From: Gemmatimonadota bacterium
Lineage (GTDB): Bacteria; Gemmatimonadota; Gemmatimonadetes; Longimicrobiales; Longimicrobiaceae
Assembly: GCA_028287185.1 (NCBI GenBank)
Contig: JAQBQD010000188.1
Span: 1 to 64,000 of the forward strand
Reading direction: 5' to 3'
Length of the DNA: 64,000 nucleotides
The translations under genes were made by a program, and so were the position numbers. This document shows positions 34,616 through 46,294 of this stretch, in pieces; position 1 is the stretch's first letter; the number at the start of each line of letters is the position of its first letter. Below the pieces are notes generated by a model that was not told the origin of the DNA, made no database searches, and was given only the letters and a program-made list of their open reading frames with translations.

Positions 34616-35257
34616 TCACCCGCGCAGCAGCTTGAACGCGTGGTTCCAGGTGCCGGTGCGGAAGCCGTAGACCACCCACGCCATCGCCAGCGGCTCCAGG
34701 AATCGCGCGCCGTCGATGCCGCCCAGGTCCACCGTCGGCCAGCCGAGGTCGCCCGCCAGGCGCGAGACGGTGGCCTTCGCGGCATCGTGGTCGCCGGCGA
34801 TCAGCATGTCGGGTGGGCCGCCGGGAAAGTCGGGATTCACCATGTGCGGGCTGCCGACGGTGTTGAACGCCTTCACCACGCGCGCGCTCGGCACCCAGCG
34901 CTGCACCTGCTCGCCGCCCGAGTCCGTGTGCCCCAGCGCAAGCCGCGGCGCGCCCTGCGAGAAGTCCAGCGGGTTGGTGGCGTCCATCACCACCTTGCCC
35001 GCCAGGTTCTCCGCGCCGGCCAGCCGAAGCGCGTTCTCGGTGCCGCTCCACAGCGTCGCCAGCACCACCACCTCGCCGAACGCCGCCGCCTCGGCGAAGG
35101 TGCCGGCCCGTCCGCGTCCGCCGGCGCGCGCCGCCCACGCCTGCGCCTTGTCGCCCGCGGGGTCGCGCGTCCCGAGCACCACCTCGTGCCCCGCCGCCGC
35201 CAGCCCGAGCCCCAGCGTCTGCCCCACATCGCCGCTGCCGAGTATGCCGATGTTCAT
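34616..35257 (-). CDS. NADPH-dependent F420 reductase-like protein (NpdG-like)
   Basis: A 213-residue Rossmann protein beginning M-N-I-G-I-L-G-S-G-D-V-G-Q-T-L-G, with T-R-D-P (~31-34, NADP specificity region), V-V-L-A-T-L-W, D-A-T-N-P-L-D-F, V-V-K-A-F-N-T-V-G and I-A-G-D-H-D-A-A-K. This is the NpdG/NADP oxidoreductase coenzyme-F420-dependent group; many bacterial members act on unknown substrates, and no F420 biosynthesis gene is nearby. The start at 35257 has a clear GGAGG; an in-frame extension to 35323 lacks one. Confidence 0.85.
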   Translation of the reverse strand: MNIGILGSGDVGQTLGLGLAAAGHEVVLGTRDPAGDKAQAWAARAGGRGRAGTFAEAAAFGEVVVLATLWSGTENALRLAGAENLAGKVVMDATNPLDFSQGAPRLALGHTDSGGEQVQRWVPSARVVKAFNTVGSPHMVNPDFPGGPPDMLIAGDHDAAKATVSRLAGDLGWPTVDLGGIDGARFLEPLAMAWVVYGFRTGTWNHAFKLLRG

Positions 35258-35440
35258 GCGTGCCTCCAAACAAGTCAGTGGTTGCCGAAACACGCACAAG
35301 ATGGGCGGCGTGCGGTTCGACATAGCTCGGGCGTGCGTGCGCTGAGAACGGCGGGCCTTTGTGTCACACTAGAAAAACCGGAAATGTCACCGGGTCAACA
35401 GCGCAAGTCGTGAGATAACGTGGAACATGAACTCGATCAC

Positions 35441-35936
35441 CTATAGTGGAAGGATTTGCTGAATGTCGGAATTCGGGCCTTCCATCATAGCGTCCGCGGC
35501 AACAGCCGGAGGTCGATGAGGCCGGTTGTGATAGTAGTTCCAGAATGTCTCTCGAAGTAGTTCATCGTTGGTTTGCAGTCGGACTACGGAATGAGTGATC
35601 TTCTCTATTCGACGATAGTAGCCGGGCTTGGGCTGCTCAAGCATATACTCCATCCGGTTCTCAAAAATTCTGGACAGGAGTTCGGCGGCGTCTATAGCGG
35701 AGAGGGTGGGCCGGCGCAGCGAGCCAGTAGTATTGGAAGAATCCATCAGATACTCCAGCTTCGTGGGATAAAACAAGGAGTTGGTTTAATTGTACTTGGG
35801 TAAGAGGATTTGATTCAATCTCCACGAGTCGCAGGATAACTTCTTCACTAGTATTCTCCCCGATCCAGCTATCGATTCCTCCGGTATTACCAGAAAACAG
35901 CTTGAAGAAGTCTAGAACCTTCTCTTTGGCGTCCAT
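35441..35936 (-). pseudogene. Frameshifted low-GC gene, unknown function
   Basis: Two overlapping minus-strand frames read as one broken gene. The first starts at 35936 (M-D-A-K-E-K-V-L-D-F-F) and runs sensibly through L-N-Q-L-L-V-L-S-H-E-A-G-V-S-D-G-F-F-Q-Y-Y-W before becoming Arg-rich and stopping at 35661. The second frame continues with L-S-A-I-D-A-A-E-L-L-S-R-I-F-E-N-R and H-S-V-V-R-L-Q to a stop at 35441. The switch lies around 35700-35725. G+C is far below the surroundings, pointing to transfer. Family not recognised. A sequencing error or programmed shift is possible. Confidence 0.55.
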
Positions 35937-36168
35937 CGGACTTTTGAATGTAGGGTTGAGGAGAAATCACCTGTTCATCGGCCTGCTAAGAGAACGGGAA
36001 GCTACACCTTTAGTCAAGTTCCCGCTCTACGTCCAGCTATCACCGACACATAGGGTGTGTGCAGGAGTCGGTGAAGGACAGATGTTACTTTGGTGTCTGA
36101 TCGTCCTCCGGGGTGATAGGTTCAAGCGACTTCTAGCGTTCCATGCGAGTACTTGCTAATTTGGGGAC

Positions 36169-36486
36169 ATGAAGGAATCCGCTCAGACGCGCACCGACGT
36201 TCTCGAACGACTAGATCAATCCGAAGCGGAGATCCGCAGCTTCGGAGTGCGGCGCCTCGCGCTTTTCGGATCGTTCGCGCGGGACGAGGCACGGCCCAAC
36301 AGTGACGTGGACCTGCTGGTCGAGTTCGCACCGGGACAGAAGACCTTCGATCGCTTCTCCGGCCTTTTCGATCTTCTTGAGGACCGCCTGGGCAGGCGGG
36401 TAGAGCTGGTGACGATGGAGGCGCTGAGCCCGTACATCGGGCCATACATCTTGGCCGAGGCGGAGGATGTCGTTGGAGCCGCGTGA
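36169..36486 (+). CDS. mntA: MntA-type nucleotidyltransferase antitoxin
   Basis: A 105-residue minimal nucleotidyltransferase. The motif G-S-F-A-R-D-E-A-R-P-N-S-D-V-D (34-48) matches the family signature G-S-x10-D-x-D with all residues present. Known MntA antitoxins polyAMPylate the HEPN toxin to inactivate it. The gene overlaps the downstream hepT by 20 bases. It lies in lower-GC DNA beside a broken gene, consistent with acquisition. Confidence 0.9.
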   Translation: MKESAQTRTDVLERLDQSEAEIRSFGVRRLALFGSFARDEARPNSDVDLLVEFAPGQKTFDRFSGLFDLLEDRLGRRVELVTMEALSPYIGPYILAEAEDVVGAA

Positions 36487-36802
36487 GTACCTCCGGCACA
36501 TCCTCGCCGAGGCGGATTATCTCACCGAGACGAGCCAGGGGCTTTCTGTGGAGGAGTTCCTTACGAGCGACACGCTTCGGCGGGCGTTCGTTCGTAGCCT
36601 GGAAGTGATCGGTGAGGCGACGAAGCAGCTTCCTGAAAACTTCCGCGCTTCCTATCCGCAGACAGAATGGCGGTCAATGGCACGAATGCGCGACCGGCTG
36701 ATCCACGCCTACTTCGGCGTGGATTACGAGTTGGTGTGGGAAGTGGTCCAGACAAAGGTTCCGGAGCTCCGAAGCGGCCTCCACGCGATCCTCGGCGGCT
36801 GA
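36467..36802 (+). CDS. hepT: HepT-type HEPN RNase toxin
   Basis: A 111-residue HEPN-domain protein. The RNase motif R-x4-H-x-Y is intact at R75-D-R-L-I-H80-A-Y82. HepT cleaves RNA or tRNA ends when free of its partner. It starts inside the mntA frame (20-base overlap), so the two are co-translated. It converges on the molybdenum hydroxylase operon with 55 bases between stops. Confidence 0.9.
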   Translation: MSLEPREYLRHILAEADYLTETSQGLSVEEFLTSDTLRRAFVRSLEVIGEATKQLPENFRASYPQTEWRSMARMRDRLIHAYFGVDYELVWEVVQTKVPELRSGLHAILGG

Positions 36803-36857
36803 ATCGATGCCTCCCGAGGCGGACGCTGTATCGCGCCGCTCTCCACTCAGCTTTCAG

Positions 36858-37681
36858 CTACTGACCCACCCACCACCGCCGCAGCAGGTTCGCCGCCACC
36901 CGACGCCGATACTCGGCCGTGGAGCGGATGTCGTCGATGGGGCGGATCTCCTCGCCGAACACCTGCTGGGCCTCTTCGATGGACGCGCCGGAGGCCAGCG
37001 CCTCCTCCGTGCGGAACGCCCGCACCACCGTGGGCGCCACGCTGCCGATGGCGATGCGGGGGCGCGGGCCGCCCTTCACGCCGGCGAAGACCACCTTGCT
37101 GATGGCCTGCGCGGCGCGGGTGCCCACCTTCCGGAACCACTGCTCGCCCTCCACCGGCGGGATCTCGAACGCCACGATCAGCTCGTCCGGGCGCAGCACG
37201 CTGGCGCGGTAGCCGGTGTGGAACGCGGTGAACGGCACGCGCCGCTCGCCGTCCGCCGCGCTGCGCAGCACCACGACGGCGTCGGCCGCCGCCAGCACGG
37301 GCAGCGAGTCGCCGGCGGGCGAGGCGTTGGCCACGTTGCCGCCCAGCGTGCCGCGGTTCTGGATCTGCACGCCGCCCACCTCGCGCGAGGCCGCCACCAG
37401 CATCGGCAGGCGCTGCGCGACGAGCGGCGCGCGCACGATCTCGGTGTAGGTGGCGCCCGCGCCGATGCGAAGGCCCCCGCCGTCCATCCTCTCGATCCCG
37501 CGCAGCTCCCGCAGGCGCGACACGTCCATGAAGCGCCGCGCGGGCATCACCCCAAACTCGAGCTGCACGTAGACGTCCGTGCACCCGGCCAGCGGCAGCA
37601 GCGGGCCGTCGTCGCGCAGCATGGCCAGCGCCTCGTCCAGCGTGCGCGGCTGGCGCAGTTCCAGGTCCCCCAGCGCCGTCT

Positions 37682-37685
<4 letters not shown>
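36858..37685 (-). CDS. Molybdenum hydroxylase, FAD-binding medium subunit
   Basis: A 275-residue FAD subunit of a xanthine dehydrogenase/CO-dehydrogenase-like enzyme. FAD loops are L-L-P-L-A-G-C-T-D-V (~28-37, in place of the common A-G-G-T-D) and N-R-G-T-L-G-G-N-V-A-N-A-S-P-A-G-D (~109-125). It starts with GTG at 37685, overlapping the small-subunit stop as GTGA. It passes electrons from the small subunit's Fe-S clusters to an acceptor. The A-G-C-T-D variant has Cys where Gly is usual. Confidence 0.93.
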
Positions 37686-40461
<2,776 letters not shown>

Positions 40462-41030
40462 GCGGACCTCTTCGATGCGGGCGGTGCGGGAAGGGGCGGC
40501 GCGCGGGGCGCCGCATCCCGGACTCTATCGCCCCGGCGGCGGTGTGCGCAATACGCCCGTTCCCCCACGCGGCCGCAGAGGGACGCGCGGAGCGGCCGCC
40601 GTACGCGGTTGCGCACGCCGGCGGGACCACTCGTTCGGATACGGTGGACGGAGCCCGGCTGCGGAGGATGGACAGCCGTGGATGGCGAAGAAACCCGTGC
40701 GGAGCTGTCCGGTGAACGTCAGGGATTCGTCAGGAGGCGATGGGCAGGCAGGGGTGGGTTTCGGCGGGCCGCGCGGCGGAGTGGCTGGATTCGCGCGCAG
40801 CGGCGCCGTTCGGTCGCGTGGATTGGCGCGTGGAGGCGGGGAGGCCGGTGCGGGAAGGCTCGGGGATGCGGTGATCCGTTACGTTGCGCAGTGCTCGTAA
40901 GCCTTGCGGGAAGGGAGGTTTCCGTGCATTCTGAAACGGTTTGCCGTTACGGCGCACACGCCCCTGTGGCTCGCCCGGCCCCGCGCGGCCGCCCGATCCT
41001 TTTCTCGACCCCGTTCCCAAGACAGGCCAC
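40462..41030. other. Intergenic region before XRE gene
   Basis: This 569-base gap lies between the divergent large-subunit and XRE starts. On the minus strand TTGCGC, a 16-base spacer and GATAGA (about 40527-40554) could drive the hydroxylase operon. The rest shows no gene with coherent bias. The very long plus frame crossing here is a shadow of the hydroxylase genes. Confidence 0.35.
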
Positions 41031-41477
41031 ATGGAACCAGCGCAGGCGTTCTGCACCCGACTGAGGGAGGCGATGCAGGGCCGCGGCCTCACCCAGACCC
41101 AGCTCGCCCGGCACCTGGGCGTCCGCGACGCCACCGTCAGCGACTGGTTCAACCGGGGCACCATGCCCAGCGGCAGCGTGATGCTGCGCCTGCCCGACGT
41201 GCTGGGCGTGGACGGCCACTGGCTGCTCACCGGCAACCCCTCGCCGGGCACGGGCTCGGGCGTGCGGGGCCTCAGCGAGGAGGAGCGGGCGCAGGTGTCC
41301 ACGCTGCTCGAGATCGCGCTGCGCATCGTGCGGCTGGACGGCGACGGCCGCGGCGCCGACGAGGGCACCTACCTGCGCGTCAGGGAAGCAGCCGCAGGTG
41401 AGACGCTGGCGCTCGAGGCGATCGAGTCGCACCGGGCGCGGGCGGTTCCCCGCGGCCGCCGTCGCACCGGGGCCTGA
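41031..41477 (+). CDS. XRE-family transcriptional regulator
   Basis: A 148-residue protein with an N-terminal Cro/C1-type HTH at residues ~7-60: T-Q-T-Q-L-A-R-H-L-G-V-R-D-A-T-V-S-D-W then F-N-R-G-T-M-P-S-G. The C-terminal half is charged and helical with no known ligand domain. It is divergent from the molybdenum hydroxylase operon and could regulate it (inference from position only). Its last 98 bases overlap the convergent PAS gene. Confidence 0.85.
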   Translation: MEPAQAFCTRLREAMQGRGLTQTQLARHLGVRDATVSDWFNRGTMPSGSVMLRLPDVLGVDGHWLLTGNPSPGTGSGVRGLSEEERAQVSTLLEIALRIVRLDGDGRGADEGTYLRVREAAAGETLALEAIESHRARAVPRGRRRTGA

Positions 41478-41985
41478 GCCGCGCCAGCTCGAAGCGGACC
41501 TCCGCCGGGAGGTCCTCCACGGCCACCCGGCGGAACAGGCCGGCGTGGTCCGGGTCCTCGGGCGAGTAGACCAGCAGGTCGCCGGCCTCGGCGCCCACGG
41601 CCTGGATGGGCCGCGCCACCTCCACCACGCGGCGCAGCTCCGGGGCCTCGCTCTGCGTGGCCGACGCCGGCAGCGACAGCCCGATGGCCCCTCCGCCGGG
41701 CGTGGGCGCCCCCGACAGGAAGAAGGTCTCGGCGCCGAACGCGAGGCGCGCGGACGCCGGGCCCCGCTCCACCCGCCGCAGGAACTCGGCCCCTCCGAAG
41801 CACTTCGCCAGCCGCTCGCGCACGTCGTCGCCCACCCCGTCGCCCGCCCGCAGGCCCTTGCGGCGCAGGCCGGGGCCCTCGTGCACGGTCATCGTCCAGT
41901 CCCCGTCGAACGCCCACAGCACCCACTCCACGGGAAGCAGGCTCAGCGTGTCGCGCAGGGACTGGAGGGCCGCGGAGTTCGCCAT
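41380..41985 (-). CDS. Stand-alone PAS-like protein
   Basis: A 201-residue soluble protein. Residues ~12-115 look like a PAS fold: V-E-W-V-L-W-A-F-D-G-D-W-T-M-T-V-H-E-G-P (18-37), then L-R-A-G-D-G-V-G-D-D-V-R-E-R-L. The opening resembles the V-L-W-A-x-D start of many sensor PAS domains. No kinase, GGDEF or HTH output domain follows; the tail is Pro/Arg-rich and overlaps the XRE gene. It may act as a separate sensory partner. Ligand and partner are unknown. Confidence 0.6.
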   Translation of the reverse strand: MANSAALQSLRDTLSLLPVEWVLWAFDGDWTMTVHEGPGLRRKGLRAGDGVGDDVRERLAKCFGGAEFLRRVERGPASARLAFGAETFFLSGAPTPGGGAIGLSLPASATQSEAPELRRVVEVARPIQAVGAEAGDLLVYSPEDPDHAGLFRRVAVEDLPAEVRFELARLRPRCDGGRGEPPAPGATRSPRAPASHLRLLP

Positions 41986-42186
41986 GGGATGGGGACGGGT
42001 CCAGGGTGGGTGCCGGCTCCGCGGACGCGGAGGGTTGCGGTGCGCAGGGGGTCCTTCCTCGATCGGCTGTCCCGACCATATCACCGCCCTCCCCCTTCCG
42101 ACAATCGGGCTGGGACGGGGGTGCCGCCCGGCGGAACGAACGCATAGTTTTGCGGAGCGAGCGCGGGGGCACCTGAAAGGGGACGA

Positions 42187-42684
42187 ATGACGACGCAGCG
42201 TATGGACGAGGGAACGAACCCGGAGACGGTGCGCAGGAACCGCCTGGTGCTGGGCCTGATCGGCGGGCTGGTGGTGCTGGGGGTGGCGCTGCCCATGGCC
42301 TGGAGCGCCCTGGAGCAGCCGCACGCGCGCTACGACACCTTCGCCCGCGCGCGCGCGGCCGGTGCCGTGGCCCTGCTCCCGCGCCGCACCCCGCCCTCCG
42401 CGCGCGAGATCCGCGAGAAGCACTTTGCCGACGCGGACCACCGGTGGGTGCGCTTCGTCTACGACCCGGCAGACGAGGCGGCGATGCTGGCCGGCCTCAC
42501 CCCGCTGGACACGGTCGCGGTGAAGCGGCTCAGCATCCCCAGCCCCGGCTGGACGCCCTGGTGGCTCATCAACCAGGGCACTCTGGACAGCAAGCAGGCG
42601 AGGTGGCTGCGCTTCTACCGCGCCGAGGACGGGTGGATGGCGGTGGACCCGCGCACACACGTGGCGTACTTCTGGACGCCGTGA
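42187..42684 (+). CDS. Membrane-anchored protein of unknown function
   Basis: A 165-residue protein I do not recognise. One membrane helix (L-V-L-G-L-I-G-G-L-V-V-L-G-V-A-L, ~20-38) follows a charged 19-residue N terminus, giving a bitopic protein with a ~125-residue outer domain. That domain is rich in Arg, Trp and Phe (W-T-P-W-W-L-I-N-Q-G, W-L-R-F-Y-R-A-E-D-G-W). Codon bias is strong and AAGGGGACGA precedes the ATG. It is followed by a good terminator, so it is probably a single-gene unit. Confidence 0.65.
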   Translation: MTTQRMDEGTNPETVRRNRLVLGLIGGLVVLGVALPMAWSALEQPHARYDTFARARAAGAVALLPRRTPPSAREIREKHFADADHRWVRFVYDPADEAAMLAGLTPLDTVAVKRLSIPSPGWTPWWLINQGTLDSKQARWLRFYRAEDGWMAVDPRTHVAYFWTP

Positions 42685-42797
42685 GCGCTCGGTAGCGCCG
42701 GGAACGGACGTTGCCTGCGCGTGGCGCCGCTGGACGCCGGACACGACCGACCCGGCGGTAGCGCGCGGACGGTGAGCCGAACGCGGCTGGAGGGACG

Positions 42798-42829
42798 AAG
42801 GGGCGGGACCCGCGCGGGTCCCGCCCCTT
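42798..42829 (+). terminator. Rho-independent terminator
   Basis: Perfect 15-bp arms AAGGGGCGGGACCCG (42798-42812) and 42815-42829 with a CG gap, followed by TCTCTCGTG. It ends the preceding membrane-protein gene. Confidence 0.75.
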
Positions 42830-43026
42830 TCTCTCGTGTGCGTTTCGAGAACCCAGCGTGGATTCCCCGGTCGCCTGGCGGCCGCCGCCTTCCTGGGTCG
42901 TGGGCTCGGGTGACGTCCCGAGGCCGGCAGATCCGTTCAAGCTGATACCAAAAGGTGCACCACATTGGTGCGGAACCGGCAATTCGTTCCGTGTGCCGGG
43001 CGGGGAGTTTTCATCCGGACGTTGCG

Positions 43027-43042
43027 CTGTAAGCATTTACAG
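43027..43042. promoter_or_regulatory. 16-base palindrome CTGTAA-GCAT-TTACAG
   Basis: Six-base arms at 43027-43032 and 43037-43042 are exactly complementary, twelve bases upstream of the sigma-54-like element. The site could bind a regulator. Confidence 0.4.
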
Positions 43043-43054
43043 ACGGATAAAGAG

Positions 43055-43069
43055 TGGCACCGACCTTGC
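43055..43069 (+). promoter_or_regulatory. Sigma-54-type -24/-12 promoter
   Basis: TGGCACCGACCTTGC matches the consensus TGGCAC-N5-TTGC at every fixed position, with correct GG-to-GC spacing. It points toward the binding-protein/chemoreceptor operon, about 130 bases before the GTG start. A chance match cannot be excluded in GC-rich DNA. Confidence 0.5.
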
Positions 43070-43212
43070 CATCGTAGTCAGCGTTCCCAAGAACATCACG
43101 GCGCCTACAGCGCACGCCCCGCCATCTCCGCGGGGCGCGCCGCGCCGTATGCCGGGACTCCCTGTGGCGCATCCGGGTCGCATCCATTCTCACTCCCGCC
43201 GAAACCCCTTCC

Positions 43213-44325
43213 GTGACGATCCCCGCTCCGCCGGCCCCCGCGCGCCTGCTGCTCGCATTCCTTGCCACCGCTGTGCTCGCAGCCTGTTCCGGTGGCTCGG
43301 GAACGGTGGTGATCGGCACCGCCGGCCCGTGGAAGGAGGGCTACGCGCTGAACGTGCGGCGCGCCGTGGAGATGGCTGCCGACGAGGTGAACGCGCGCGG
43401 CGGCGCCGGCGGCCACCCGGTGGAGGTCGCCGCGCGGGACGACGAGGGCGACGGGGTGAAGGCCGCCTCCATCGCCCGCGGCTTCCTGGACGACGCCCGC
43501 GTGGTGGCCGTGGTGGGGCACGCCAACTCGGGCGGGATGGTGGGGGCGGCGCCCATGTACGACCACGGGCTGGTGGCGGTGTCGCCCAGCGCCACCAGCC
43601 CGGAGATCACGGGCATCTCGCGCTGGGTGTTCCGCGTGACCACCAACGACTCGGTGAACGGCGCGCGGCTGGCGGAGTTCGCCGGGCGCCTGGGCAGCCG
43701 GCGCGTGGCCATCCTGTACGAGAACGACGTGTACGGGCGCGACCTGGCCGCGGCGTTCCGGGCGGCCTTCCGCGGGGGGCTGGTGGGGGTGGATCCCATC
43801 CCCGGCGACGGGAGCCGGGTGGAGCCGTTCATCTCCTACTACCGGCGCGTGCAGCCCGACCTGGTGTTCGCGGCGGGCACCACGGCGTCGGGGCGGGCGC
43901 TGCTGCGCGAGGCCCGCCGGCAGGGGCTGCGCACCCAGTGGCTGGCGGGCGACGGGTGGCCCGGGGTGCAGGCCGACACGGCCGCCGCCGAAGGGGCGTA
44001 CATCGCCATCCCCTTCAGCGTGGACGACCCGCGTCCCGAGGCCCAGCGCTTCGTGGCGGCGTTCCGTGACCGCTACCACCAGGAGCCCGACGCCAACGCG
44101 GCGATGGCGTACGACGCCACCCTGCTGCTGCTGAAAGGCGTGGCCGAGGTGGGCGCCGACCGCCCGCGCCTGCGCGACTGGGTGGCGGCGGTGCGCGGCG
44201 CGCGCGCCTACCACGGGGTCACGGGCGACATCCGCTTCGGCGCGGACGGCGATCCCGAGGGCACGCGCTTCGTGATGACGCGCGTGAGCGGCGGAGTCCT
44301 GCGCCCGGTGGAGGCCGCCCGATGA
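43213..44325 (+). CDS. Branched-chain-amino-acid-type substrate-binding lipoprotein
   Basis: A 370-residue periplasmic binding protein of the Leu/Ile/Val-receptor fold. GTG start, lipoprotein signal with L-A-A-C (~22-25), then V-V-I-G-T-A-G-P-W-K-E-G, V-V-G-H-A-N-S-G-G-M-V-G-A, V-S-P-S-A-T-S-P-E, V-F-R-V-T-T-N-D and L-Y-E-N-D-V-Y-G-R-D-L-A. No LivHMGF transporter genes follow. The stop overlaps the chemoreceptor ATG (ATGA), so it is most likely a ligand-presenting protein for that receptor rather than a transport component. Ligand unknown. Confidence 0.9.
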   Translation: MTIPAPPAPARLLLAFLATAVLAACSGGSGTVVIGTAGPWKEGYALNVRRAVEMAADEVNARGGAGGHPVEVAARDDEGDGVKAASIARGFLDDARVVAVVGHANSGGMVGAAPMYDHGLVAVSPSATSPEITGISRWVFRVTTNDSVNGARLAEFAGRLGSRRVAILYENDVYGRDLAAAFRAAFRGGLVGVDPIPGDGSRVEPFISYYRRVQPDLVFAAGTTASGRALLREARRQGLRTQWLAGDGWPGVQADTAAAEGAYIAIPFSVDDPRPEAQRFVAAFRDRYHQEPDANAAMAYDATLLLLKGVAEVGADRPRLRDWVAAVRGARAYHGVTGDIRFGADGDPEGTRFVMTRVSGGVLRPVEAAR

Positions 44326-46142
44326 CCCGCCACACGTTCGGCATCCGGGCGCGGCTGGTGGCCGGCTTCGGGATGCTCGTGGTGCTGCTGGTGCTGGCCG
44401 GCGGCGTGGGATGGACCTCGCTGCACTCCACCGCCTCTTCCACGCGCGGGGCGCTGCGGGGCGTGGAGGAGGACGCGCGGCTTTCCACCGGCCTGGCGGC
44501 GGACGTGGCGCGCGAGGTGGCCGAGGCGGCCCGCTACGTGGAGCGCTCGGACCCCGCCGCGGAGGCCGCCTTCGACTCGCTGCGCTGGCGCACCCACCGC
44601 ACGCACCGGGTGCTGCGCCGCCGGCCCAACCAGACCGAGGCCGAGGTGGCGCTGGTGGTCACCATCGACCAGGAGCTTTCGGACGCCGAGGTGCGCTACG
44701 TGATGGCGCGCCGACTGGGCGAGCTGGGGCGCGGCGCGGAGGCGCGCGCCCAGACCGACAGCGCGCGCGCCACCGAGGCGCGCATGCTGGGCGACCTGGG
44801 CCGGCTGGCCGAGGTGAAGGCACAGCGCGTGGCCGCGGTGGGCGTCGTCGTGGCCGAGTCCACGGGGCGGCGGGCGTTCCTGCTGGTGCTGCTGCTGCTG
44901 GCGGCGCTGGGCATCGCCCTGGCGGTGGTGGTGACGGTCATCCGCTCCGTGGCCGCCCCCCTGGAGGCGCTGACGGCGCATGCCGGCCGCCTGAGCGAGG
45001 GTGACCTGACCGCGCGAACCGGCGGCCGTCTGCCGCGGGAGCTGGCGGTGCTTGCCCGAGCCATGAACCGCGCGGGCGAGTCGCTGTCGCGCATCGGCGC
45101 GGGGGCGAGCGCCGCCGCGGACGGGGTGCACGCCTCGGCCGGCGAGCTGGCCGCCGTGTCGGCGCGCCTGAGCGCCTCGGTGGACGAGGTGACGCGCTCC
45201 ATCTCGGCGGTCTCGGCCGGCGCGGCGGACCAGGTGGAGCAGCTTCGCCGCGTGGACGAGGCGCTGCGCGGCATGCGCGCGGGCGCCGAGCAGGTGGCGC
45301 TGGAGGTGCGCGAGGTGACGGCGCTGGCCGGCGAGATCGAGGACGAGGCACGCACCAAGCGCGGCGAGTCCGAGCACACGCTGGCGCTCCTGCTGGGCAT
45401 CCGGCAGACGGTGCGGGCGGCGGCCGACGAGTCGGCCGCCCTGCGGACGGCGGTGGCCGAGATCGGCTCGTTCGCCACCGCGGTGAACCAGATCGCGGAC
45501 CAGACCAACCTGCTGGGCCTGAACGCGTCCATCGAGGCGGCGCGCGCCGGCGAGCACGGCGCCGGATTCGGGGTGGTGGCGGCCGAGGTGCGCAAGCTGG
45601 CGGGACAGGCGCGTGAAAGCGCGGAGCACGTGCGCCGCATCACCCTTGCCGTCACCCAGCGGGTGGACGCCACCTCGGGCGCCATGTCGGCGGGCGTGGA
45701 GCGCATGGACGAGGTGGAGCGGGTGGCGCAGGAGATGGGCGGCGCGCTGACGGCCATCCTCGGCGCGGCCGAGCGCACCCGGCGCGCGGCGGCCAGCGTG
45801 GCCGCCGCGGCCGAGCACAACGCGCATGCCGCCGTGCTGGCGGCGGGAGACGTGGCGCAGGTGGCCGAGACGGCCGCGCGCCACGCGGACACGGCCGCCG
45901 GCGTCCGCGCCGCCACCGCCGAGCAGGAGGGTGCCGCCGCGCTGGCCGCCGAAGCCACCGCGCGCCTCACCCGCAGCGCGGACAGCCTTCGCGCGCTCGT
46001 GGGCCACCTGCGCGTCGGCGAGGCCGAGCCCTCCATGCACCCGGGGGAGCCGGATGCCGGGCTACCCGGCTCCGACCCCGCGCCGCCTCCCACGGAGCGC
46101 CCGTCCGGCCACCGCGGCCGCCGTCGTCGGGCGGCGGTGTAG
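44322..46142 (+). CDS. Methyl-accepting chemotaxis protein
   Basis: A 606-residue receptor: TM1 (~12-30), a helical sensory region (~32-178), TM2 (~184-205), a HAMP domain (~206-258: R-S-V-A-A-P-L-E-A-L, G-R-L-S-E-G-D-L-T-A-R), and the signalling domain with the hairpin tip I-A-D-Q-T-N-L-L-G-L-N-A-S-I-E-A-A-R-A-G-E near residue 395. The tip differs from the usual N-L-L-A-L-N-A. It starts within the binding-protein stop. No che or flagellar genes are in the window, so its output path is unknown. The C terminus is basic and Pro-rich. Confidence 0.93.
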   Translation: MTRHTFGIRARLVAGFGMLVVLLVLAGGVGWTSLHSTASSTRGALRGVEEDARLSTGLAADVAREVAEAARYVERSDPAAEAAFDSLRWRTHRTHRVLRRRPNQTEAEVALVVTIDQELSDAEVRYVMARRLGELGRGAEARAQTDSARATEARMLGDLGRLAEVKAQRVAAVGVVVAESTGRRAFLLVLLLLAALGIALAVVVTVIRSVAAPLEALTAHAGRLSEGDLTARTGGRLPRELAVLARAMNRAGESLSRIGAGASAAADGVHASAGELAAVSARLSASVDEVTRSISAVSAGAADQVEQLRRVDEALRGMRAGAEQVALEVREVTALAGEIEDEARTKRGESEHTLALLLGIRQTVRAAADESAALRTAVAEIGSFATAVNQIADQTNLLGLNASIEAARAGEHGAGFGVVAAEVRKLAGQARESAEHVRRITLAVTQRVDATSGAMSAGVERMDEVERVAQEMGGALTAILGAAERTRRAAASVAAAAEHNAHAAVLAAGDVAQVAETAARHADTAAGVRAATAEQEGAAALAAEATARLTRSADSLRALVGHLRVGEAEPSMHPGEPDAGLPGSDPAPPPTERPSGHRGRRRRAAV

Positions 46143-46167
46143 GCGCCTGCGCGTCGGCGGTGGGTGC

Positions 46168-46199
46168 GAGCCGGGGTGGAAGCTTCCGCCCCGGCTCGA
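46168..46199. terminator. Bidirectional terminator
   Basis: A 32-base palindrome (arms 46168-46183 and 46184-46199, one G-U position) between two convergent genes, chemoreceptor and pseudouridine synthase. No T tract. Confidence 0.6.
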
Positions 46200-46294
46200 T
46201 CGTGATGTCCAGACCGTAGCCGCCGGCTCCGGGACCTCGCCGTGCCGTGGATCGGCCCCGCAGAGCTCGCGGCGCTCCCGCCCTCACGATCCGT

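Larger units (their letters stand above)
42830..43212. other. Upstream region of the receptor operon
   Basis: This gap holds a small hairpin GCACCA/TGGTGC at about 42957-42972, a 16-base palindrome at 43027-43042 and a sigma-54-type promoter at 43055-43069. No gene is convincing. Confidence 0.45.
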
